Source: an uncultured Clostridia bacterium
GTDB lineage: Bacteria; Bacillota; Clostridia; Oscillospirales; Oscillospiraceae
NCBI GenBank assembly: GCA_937894515.1
Contig: CALCRH010000060.1
Span: forward strand, 1-10,201
Length of the DNA: 10,201 nucleotides
Direction: 5' to 3'
Numbering within the stretch: the first letter of the stretch is position 1; each line of letters starts with the position of its first letter. The translations under genes and the position numbers were made by a program. This document shows positions 4,423-10,201 of the stretch, in pieces. The notes beneath the pieces are model-generated. The model did no database searches, was not told the origin of the DNA, and saw nothing but the letters and a program-made list of their open reading frames with translations.

Positions 4423-7400
4423 ATGAGAAGACCGTCAAGATTTATCGCGTTTCTCATGGCGATGGTTATGGCATTCACTCTCCTGCCGACCGTTGCTTTT
4501 GCGGCGACCGATCCGTTGACACTGCGGATATCGTCGGAAACTGCGGCGCCGGGAAAGGAAATCCAGGTTAAGCTATCGCTGGAGAACAATCCCGGCATCG
4601 CATCTGTCAAAGTCAAGGTGGGATTCGGCAGTGAGCTGACCTTGACAAACGTTGAGTTCAATTCTGCTGAGCTCGGCGGAACATCAACACCTCCGCAGAA
4701 TCTGACAAGTCCAGTTACGCTGAGTTGGCTTCGTCCTACGCAGGGAAACTATTATGACGACAGCCTGTTTGCGACACTGACCTTCACCGTCAATAGTGAC
4801 GCCATTGGTGTGGGCGAAAACGAGAAGAATGTCACGATCACTGCGACCTACGATCAAGACAATGTTTATGACGAAACCGAGCAAAACGTCCCGATGACGG
4901 TTATCGACGGTCAGGTAAAGATCACAAACTATATCGCCGGTGACATCAACGGCGACGGCGTATGCAATCAGAAAGACCTGACCCGACTGTTCCAGCACTA
5001 TGCTGACTGGGATGTTTGGGTAAACAGGCCTGTAATGGATGTTAACGGAGACGGTTCGCTCAATCAGAAAGACCTTACACGCCTCTGCCAGTACTTTGCA
5101 GACTGGGATGTGGAAATCTTTGCCATGCCCGGGTATTGGCAAACAGAGGATTGTGAGCACACTTCTCTTACCTTGCAAAAGGCAAAGGCGGCAACCTGCG
5201 TTTCGGAGGGCAATATTGACTATTACAAGTGTGACGATTGCGGACAGCTGTTTGGAGATGCAGCGGCAATCACTCCGATTGCATTAAATGAAACGATTAC
5301 GCCGATAGATGCAAATAATCATGCAGATATCAGAGTCATTCCGGCTACTGAGACTTCAACTGAAGGATCAAAGTGCGAAGCCTGCGGAGATGTGATCGTT
5401 GAGCCTAAACCGATAACGCCTGAACCAAATACAAATTCAATTACATATCACATTGTGGACGAAGCGAAGCATCCGTATCTCGGTACACTCAACATAGATA
5501 CAAGCTCGCTGAAGTATAGCTATACCCCCGGCCAGGCATTGACTCTGGTAAACCTTGATCTCGGGAAATACGGTTATACCTTTGACGGCTGGTATGACGG
5601 ATTCGGAACGAATGCAACACAAATAAAGGTTATTCCGAAAACCGCAGATGAAGATATTGAGCTTTTTGCCCATGTAACAGAAAATGTATACGATATTACC
5701 TATAATACCTATCAGACTCCTGTTACATCAAAACCCAGTGAAGCTCAATTACATTATACGGTAAGTAAGGGAAATTCCAATCTGTACAACCCTGAGATTA
5801 ACAATTACAAGTTCCTCGGTTGGTATGATAACAACGGTGTTGAGTACAAGACAATTCCTGTAGGAACTACAGGTCATATTACGTTGAATGCATATTATAC
5901 AAGTTTGCGTAATCTGGCGGTGAGCAAGAAGGATGACAACCCACTGATTCTGGAAGACCAGAATAAAAATGTTGTCTACTTCACCTATGAGATTGGTGAA
6001 ATTCGCAACATCCCGCTCAATGCTGACAATCCTTTCTGGACGATCCAAAGCGTTGCAGGACTGTCTCAGCAGGTTTCCAAGACCTATACCACCAGCATTA
6101 CCAGCTCGGAAGCGGCAAGTGTTTCCAAAACTATTTCGGATATGACGGTCAACTCCTCTACTTGGACGCTTTCCGAAAGCTGGAACGATGTGACAACAGT
6201 CAATGAAACATGGGCAGAATCCATTGGGAAAACAACGCAGCAATCCAGAACAGAGGCAACTACATCCTCGAACACGTTGAGCATATCGGATCAAAGCGGT
6301 GGCTCCAGCTATCATAAGACGGAGGACGGCACCACGGTTTATGATTATGATTCCAAGACCGAAACAAAGGATAAGGGTCATCAGTTTGACGCCAGTATCA
6401 GCGGTACTTACGCCAATAAGATGAGCGCCAATTTGGGTGCATCCACCGAGTTCGGCACGGAAGCCTCCTATCAGGCCAGCAACGCCTACACACAGGAGGG
6501 CAAGGTCACGGCAGATAACTGGTCTGCATCGGGCTCTCAGTCCGGCTCACAATCCGGATCTACCACTGCTTCGGATAAGGACAAATATTCGTCCGGTATC
6601 AGCTATGAAAACGGCTTTGAAGTGAATGCCGGATTGAAATACGGCTACCACAACAATACCAATACAGTAACAAAGACCGGTTCCGATTCGGTGACAACGA
6701 ACTCGAAGATCGATGAGAACACCAGCAGTTGGAACAATTCTACCGCATTTTCGGCCACACAGCAGCATAGCTCCAGCAATACAATCAGCAATACGCTGTC
6801 GGATATTGTCACCACCACAAAGGGATACGGCAGCAGCTATTCCAAGGGTGGAACGGATACCAATTCTCAGGGATTCAGCTCCAGCAGCAGCAATACCTCC
6901 GGCACGACTTCTACTGTTACTTACAGCAAACTCGAAAGTGAAACAACCACAACGACATATGGTGTGGACGGCAAGATCGAGGGTAAGTACAGAAGTATTC
7001 TGGTCGGAATGGCACATGTGTTTGCTGTCGTGGGATATGACTATAATACAAAATCGTATTTCACGTATACCTTCAGCGTGATGGATGACAAGACTGAAGA
7101 ATTCCTGGATTATACCCCCAAGGGCGGGAATTTTGATGATTGCGAGTATAGCTGTCTGCCGTTTGAGATCCCCATTGATGTGTTCAACTATGTCAATGAA
7201 AAAACGGTGAAAACTGCTGGCGTACAATTCCGCACGAATTCCCTGAACGGAACAGCAAAAATAACGGGTTACACCGGAGATTCCACTGATGTCATCATTC
7301 CGGCCTATGTTTCCGATGAAAAGCAGGCCTATAAGGTTACGGAAATTGCCAACACGGCCTTTGCCGGAAAACCTGTACGCTCAGTCGTCTTGGGCGAATT

Positions 7401-9072
7401 TATCAACAGTATTCCCAACGGCGCCTTCAAAAACTGCGCCTCGCTGGAAGAAGTTATCGGCAGCTTTACTGAAATCGGTAACGAAGCCTTTGCAGGATGC
7501 GTTAAGCTCACGAATATGAACATCCCCTCCAATGTGGTAAAAATCGGAACGGATGCCTTTGCAGGGGCAAACAGTATCATAGTCAGAGCCATCAACTCTC
7601 TCTGTGCATACGGCGAAGCGGTGAAACTGCTGCCAAGCGGTACCGATGAGCAAATTGAGGCGAAGCAAAAAGAGGTTACCCGGAGCTATATCCAATCCGT
7701 ACTCGATTCCGGCGCAGAGAATATTGTTATTGATCTTTCAAAGATTGTGGACGGCACGTCGCTAACGCTTGAGGTTCCTGCAATCAACTCGATTGAGATC
7801 AACGGCGGCTCTAAGACGTATCGCAACTTCTCCGTCAATTCGCAGGCAAAAGAAACTGTATTGAACGAGATGACCATCGAGAACAACAAGGGTATCCCGC
7901 TGACGGTGGGTTCCGAGAAACTCACCCTGCATAAGGTGTTCGTCAGCACAAACAACACGGCTCTTGTTCTGAAGAAAGACGGCGCGGTTTTGTCCCTTGC
8001 ACAGGACAGCGTGATTCAATCCACATCCAATTATGCGATTATCAGCAAAAACCCTGTGATTGAATCGCAGATATCCGCAGTAGGCGCTGCCGGTTTCCTC
8101 AACGTTGTCGGGAACTTCGGCTATGTGAATTCCATCAGCGGCGAAAGCTATGTGGATATCACCAACGGGAAACTGATCCTGATGTCTGATGAAGAGTTCG
8201 AAAAATATCTGAGCGGCGCAGTTCGCATCACCTTCGATGCCAACGGCGGCCAGTTCGACACAGACACGGGAATCGTTACCACGGTGGAGCAGGAGACCTT
8301 CTTCAACACCGCCATCGGTACGCTGCCTCCTACGCCTACCCGCAGCTACTACACCTTTAACGGCTGGTATACAGCGGCAGAGGGCGGCACAAAGGTGAGC
8401 GCGGATACGATAGTGTCTTCCGTGGGCAATACGACATATTATGCGAAATGGACACAGAATGCACTTTCCGATTGGGTAAAGGCATCTGAAGTTCCCAACG
8501 GTGCAAATGTCGAGCAGACAAAATGGACATATCGGCAGTCTGCAGAGTCATCGTCCTCCACCAAGTCTGGCTATACGCTTGACCATAAGACCCGCACATC
8601 GTGGGGCACTGAAAAGACTTCATATACAGACCCGAGCAACGGCACAAGAAATGTTTGGACAACGAGTGAGCAGTATCAATCCGGGTCAACACACCATTAT
8701 GTTTATTATCATCGCTACGGATATGCTAAAAATGTTAGTACAGGCAAATATGGATATGTTTGGGGAACAGATGCATCGTATCATACAGGCGAACGCCATA
8801 CAATTGACTTGACTTATGCATTAGCATATAAAGGTAGCGCGGTTGGCGAATCGTATTATGGATGGTATTCTCACGATGGAAGTTCAACCCCATTATGGTT
8901 CCTCGACTATGAATATGATGAACCTATTTATTCAACAAGAACGCTGTACCATTATCAGGATCCGATATATACCTATTACTTCTATAAGGATACCGAAACC
9001 GATACAGCAGACCCGACGGGACAGACCGGTGTTTCCAATGTTCAAAAGTGGGTACGATATATTCCTAAGTAA
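4423..9072 (+). CDS. Large secreted cohesin-dockerin surface protein with InlB B and leucine-rich repeats
   Basis: A 1549-aa exported protein. Residues 1-27 are a signal peptide ending AFA, then: a cohesin-like domain (about 28-165); a type I dockerin (about 172-231) with two calcium loops, DINGDGVCNQKD from D174 and DVNGDGSLNQKD from D206; a Cys-paired module (244-320) with C270-x2-C273; InlB B-type repeats (about 340-500, GYTFDGWYDG and YKFLGWYDN); a Ser/Thr/Asn-rich, beta-prone region (547-846); an unnamed domain (847-935) with LVGMAHVFAVVGYDYN; BspA-type leucine-rich repeats (about 952-1050); a beta-helix-like stretch (about 1080-1260); another InlB B repeat (1267-1346, YTFNGWYTA); and a Tyr/Trp-rich C-terminus. 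No LPXTG or membrane anchor is seen. The ATG follows AAAGGA at 4408-4413. Likely roles are adhesion or assembly at the surface; catalytic domains were not recognised. The next gene starts 97 bp downstream and shares the cohesin. Confidence 0.88.
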   Translation: MRRPSRFIAFLMAMVMAFTLLPTVAFAATDPLTLRISSETAAPGKEIQVKLSLENNPGIASVKVKVGFGSELTLTNVEFNSAELGGTSTPPQNLTSPVTLSWLRPTQGNYYDDSLFATLTFTVNSDAIGVGENEKNVTITATYDQDNVYDETEQNVPMTVIDGQVKITNYIAGDINGDGVCNQKDLTRLFQHYADWDVWVNRPVMDVNGDGSLNQKDLTRLCQYFADWDVEIFAMPGYWQTEDCEHTSLTLQKAKAATCVSEGNIDYYKCDDCGQLFGDAAAITPIALNETITPIDANNHADIRVIPATETSTEGSKCEACGDVIVEPKPITPEPNTNSITYHIVDEAKHPYLGTLNIDTSSLKYSYTPGQALTLVNLDLGKYGYTFDGWYDGFGTNATQIKVIPKTADEDIELFAHVTENVYDITYNTYQTPVTSKPSEAQLHYTVSKGNSNLYNPEINNYKFLGWYDNNGVEYKTIPVGTTGHITLNAYYTSLRNLAVSKKDDNPLILEDQNKNVVYFTYEIGEIRNIPLNADNPFWTIQSVAGLSQQVSKTYTTSITSSEAASVSKTISDMTVNSSTWTLSESWNDVTTVNETWAESIGKTTQQSRTEATTSSNTLSISDQSGGSSYHKTEDGTTVYDYDSKTETKDKGHQFDASISGTYANKMSANLGASTEFGTEASYQASNAYTQEGKVTADNWSASGSQSGSQSGSTTASDKDKYSSGISYENGFEVNAGLKYGYHNNTNTVTKTGSDSVTTNSKIDENTSSWNNSTAFSATQQHSSSNTISNTLSDIVTTTKGYGSSYSKGGTDTNSQGFSSSSSNTSGTTSTVTYSKLESETTTTTYGVDGKIEGKYRSILVGMAHVFAVVGYDYNTKSYFTYTFSVMDDKTEEFLDYTPKGGNFDDCEYSCLPFEIPIDVFNYVNEKTVKTAGVQFRTNSLNGTAKITGYTGDSTDVIIPAYVSDEKQAYKVTEIANTAFAGKPVRSVVLGEFINSIPNGAFKNCASLEEVIGSFTEIGNEAFAGCVKLTNMNIPSNVVKIGTDAFAGANSIIVRAINSLCAYGEAVKLLPSGTDEQIEAKQKEVTRSYIQSVLDSGAENIVIDLSKIVDGTSLTLEVPAINSIEINGGSKTYRNFSVNSQAKETVLNEMTIENNKGIPLTVGSEKLTLHKVFVSTNNTALVLKKDGAVLSLAQDSVIQSTSNYAIISKNPVIESQISAVGAAGFLNVVGNFGYVNSISGESYVDITNGKLILMSDEEFEKYLSGAVRITFDANGGQFDTDTGIVTTVEQETFFNTAIGTLPPTPTRSYYTFNGWYTAAEGGTKVSADTIVSSVGNTTYYAKWTQNALSDWVKASEVPNGANVEQTKWTYRQSAESSSSTKSGYTLDHKTRTSWGTEKTSYTDPSNGTRNVWTTSEQYQSGSTHHYVYYHRYGYAKNVSTGKYGYVWGTDASYHTGERHTIDLTYALAYKGSAVGESYYGWYSHDGSSTPLWFLDYEYDEPIYSTRTLYHYQDPIYTYYFYKDTETDTADPTGQTGVSNVQKWVRYIPK

Positions 9073-9130
9073 TATGCGGAAGGATATTTCTTGAAATCGT
9101 ACAAGTTGAAAGCCCGTTAATTATGCTATC

Positions 9131-9154
9131 GCGGGACAGCTTATGCTGTCCCGC
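9131..9154 (+). promoter_or_regulatory. Intercistronic 10-bp hairpin
   Basis: GCGGGACAGC (9131-9140) and GCTGTCCCGC (9145-9154) form a perfect GC-rich stem with a TTAT loop. No T tract follows. Instead the ribosome binding site (AAAGGA, 9157-9162) of the next gene begins 3 nt later. It may slow decay of the upstream message, act as a processing site, or tune translation of the downstream gene. No clear promoter lies between the two genes, so cotranscription is likely. Confidence 0.6.
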
Positions 9155-9168
9155 AGAAAGGAAAACAA

Positions 9169-10201
9169 ATGAAAAGAATACTGAGCGCGATTATGATCGC
9201 CGTGATCCTGCTCACGCTTTTCGGCACGGCAGCTTTTGCGGCAAATACGCCGACCTTTGAAATAGCCGCTGTAAACGCAGACCCCGGCGAGACTGTCGAT
9301 GTGCCCGTATCGTTCAAGAACAATCCGGGCATCGCCTCTGCCAATCTTAAGGTGAGCTATGGCGATATGCTGACGCTTACAAAGGTGACCTTTAACAACG
9401 CTGCCATCGGCGGTACTGCAACGCCTCCGCAGAATCTGGGCAACCCCGTTACCTTGAGTTGGGTACGTCCTACCGAAGGTGACCTTAAAAAAGATACCGT
9501 TTTTGCAACGCTTACCTTCAAGGTCGCAGACAATGCGAGCGCAGGAAACACGGCAAATATAAGCCTTACTTATAACCCGGATGATGTTTATAACACCTTG
9601 GAAAAGAACATCACCTTCGCGGTACAGGATGGCGGAGTTACATGCGGACATGGAACCGGTACTGCTGAGATTTCTGTTGATGTAAAAGTGAATACAGATA
9701 ACGGCATCACCGCCGAAATTGCCGAAACCCTGAGCAATAACGCGGCTGTAAACAGCTTTACCGATACCGGAATAGCTCAGGCATTAGCCGGTACGGAATA
9801 TGAGGGGCAGACCGCCACCGTAAAAGCTTCGGTAGAGAGTGTTGAAAGCTCCGGCGGCACGACCACCCTCACTTTTGATATTGCCCCTTATGTCGGTGAT
9901 ACCGATGTCAGCACATTGGTAAATGGAAATACGGTCACCGTGCGCCTGCCCCTGACAAATGAATTCACCAGGTATGCAAAGGTTGACCATGCAGGTGACG
10001 ATACGGCATATTATGAGGTGAAGAAGAGCGGCAGTGATCCCTATATCGAACTCACCACCACACATTTCAGCAGCTTCACCGTATCCAACGTGGACGAGAT
10101 TCCCGGTGACGGCGGCAACACCGGCGGTGGCGGCTGCTATGTGGCAACCTGTGTGTACGGCTCCTACGACTGCCCCGAGGTCTGGACGCTGCGCCGTTTC
10201 C
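9169..10201 (+). CDS. Secreted cohesin-domain protein with CFI-box, 3' end outside the window
   Basis: ATG at 9169 opens 344 codons that stay open to the window end. AAAGGA lies 7 nt upstream. Residues 1-25 are a signal peptide ending AFA. A cohesin-like domain (about 28-155) is clearly paralogous to that of the preceding gene, sharing NNPGIAS, TPPQNL, PVTLSW-x-RPT and FATLTF. A CGHG spacer at C159 leads to a beta-rich domain (about 165-310). A Gly-rich linker (312-322) precedes CYVATCVYGSYDCPEVWTLR from C323, the signature of the CFI-box C-terminal domain, so the true C-terminus should lie beyond the window. No dockerin is present in the visible part. It probably acts outside the cell with its neighbour, possibly binding a dockerin. 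CFI-box function is not established. Confidence 0.88.
   Translation, partial: MKRILSAIMIAVILLTLFGTAAFAANTPTFEIAAVNADPGETVDVPVSFKNNPGIASANLKVSYGDMLTLTKVTFNNAAIGGTATPPQNLGNPVTLSWVRPTEGDLKKDTVFATLTFKVADNASAGNTANISLTYNPDDVYNTLEKNITFAVQDGGVTCGHGTGTAEISVDVKVNTDNGITAEIAETLSNNAAVNSFTDTGIAQALAGTEYEGQTATVKASVESVESSGGTTTLTFDIAPYVGDTDVSTLVNGNTVTVRLPLTNEFTRYAKVDHAGDDTAYYEVKKSGSDPYIELTTTHFSSFTVSNVDEIPGDGGNTGGGGCYVATCVYGSYDCPEVWTLRRF

Noticed and set aside
4684..7958. Several minus-strand and alternate-frame open frames across the large secreted-protein gene
   Set aside because: They are shadows of the 1549-codon gene, whose frame has a signal peptide and recognisable domains throughout.
9121..9651. 176-codon minus-strand open frame opposite the second cohesin gene
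   Set aside because: It is a shadow; the plus frame has a signal peptide and a cohesin paralogous to the preceding gene.

Overview
The window looks like chromosome of a spore-forming Clostridia (Bacillota), probably a gut or rumen Oscillospiraceae/Lachnospiraceae-type organism. This rests on a SpoVT sporulation-regulator fragment, a clostridial-type large serine recombinase, cohesin and dockerin modules, BspA-type leucine-rich repeats and a CFI-box tail on secreted proteins. It is inferred from gene content only; no rRNA or tRNA is present.

Left part (1-1270): a housekeeping-type thymidylate kinase gene with a good promoter (77-105) faces the 3' end of spoVT. The two genes share one bidirectional terminator (793-822) that overlaps both stop codons. 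Only the last 148 codons of SpoVT are here, starting abruptly inside its AbrB-like DNA-binding domain.

Middle part (about 1270-4240): a mobile-element zone. A large serine recombinase on the minus strand reads in frame, with no stop, into the SpoVT remainder, so the spoVT gene appears to have been cut by an integrated element and its 3' part captured as the tail of the recombinase ORF. The N-terminal half of SpoVT was not found in the window. Upstream of the recombinase, strong promoters point both ways. To the right lie a short terminated transcription unit, a 59-codon gene resembling small proteins of clostridial mobile elements, a gene-poor stretch with inverted repeats and three copies of a 12-bp motif, and an N-terminally truncated resolvase.

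Right part (4243-10201): two plus-strand genes for secreted proteins with paralogous N-terminal cohesin-like domains. The first (1549 aa) is signal peptide, cohesin, dockerin, Cys-paired spacer, InlB B-type repeats, a roughly 300-residue Ser/Thr/Asn-rich beta-prone region, an unnamed conserved-looking domain, BspA-type leucine-rich repeats, a beta-helix-like stretch, another InlB B repeat and an aromatic-rich C-terminus. The second (344+ codons, cut by the window end) is signal peptide, cohesin, a beta-rich domain, a Gly-rich linker and a CFI-box. A dockerin in one and cohesins in both suggest the two could assemble at the cell surface. Whether these genes are cargo of the element in spoVT cannot be decided, because the element's right end is not visible.
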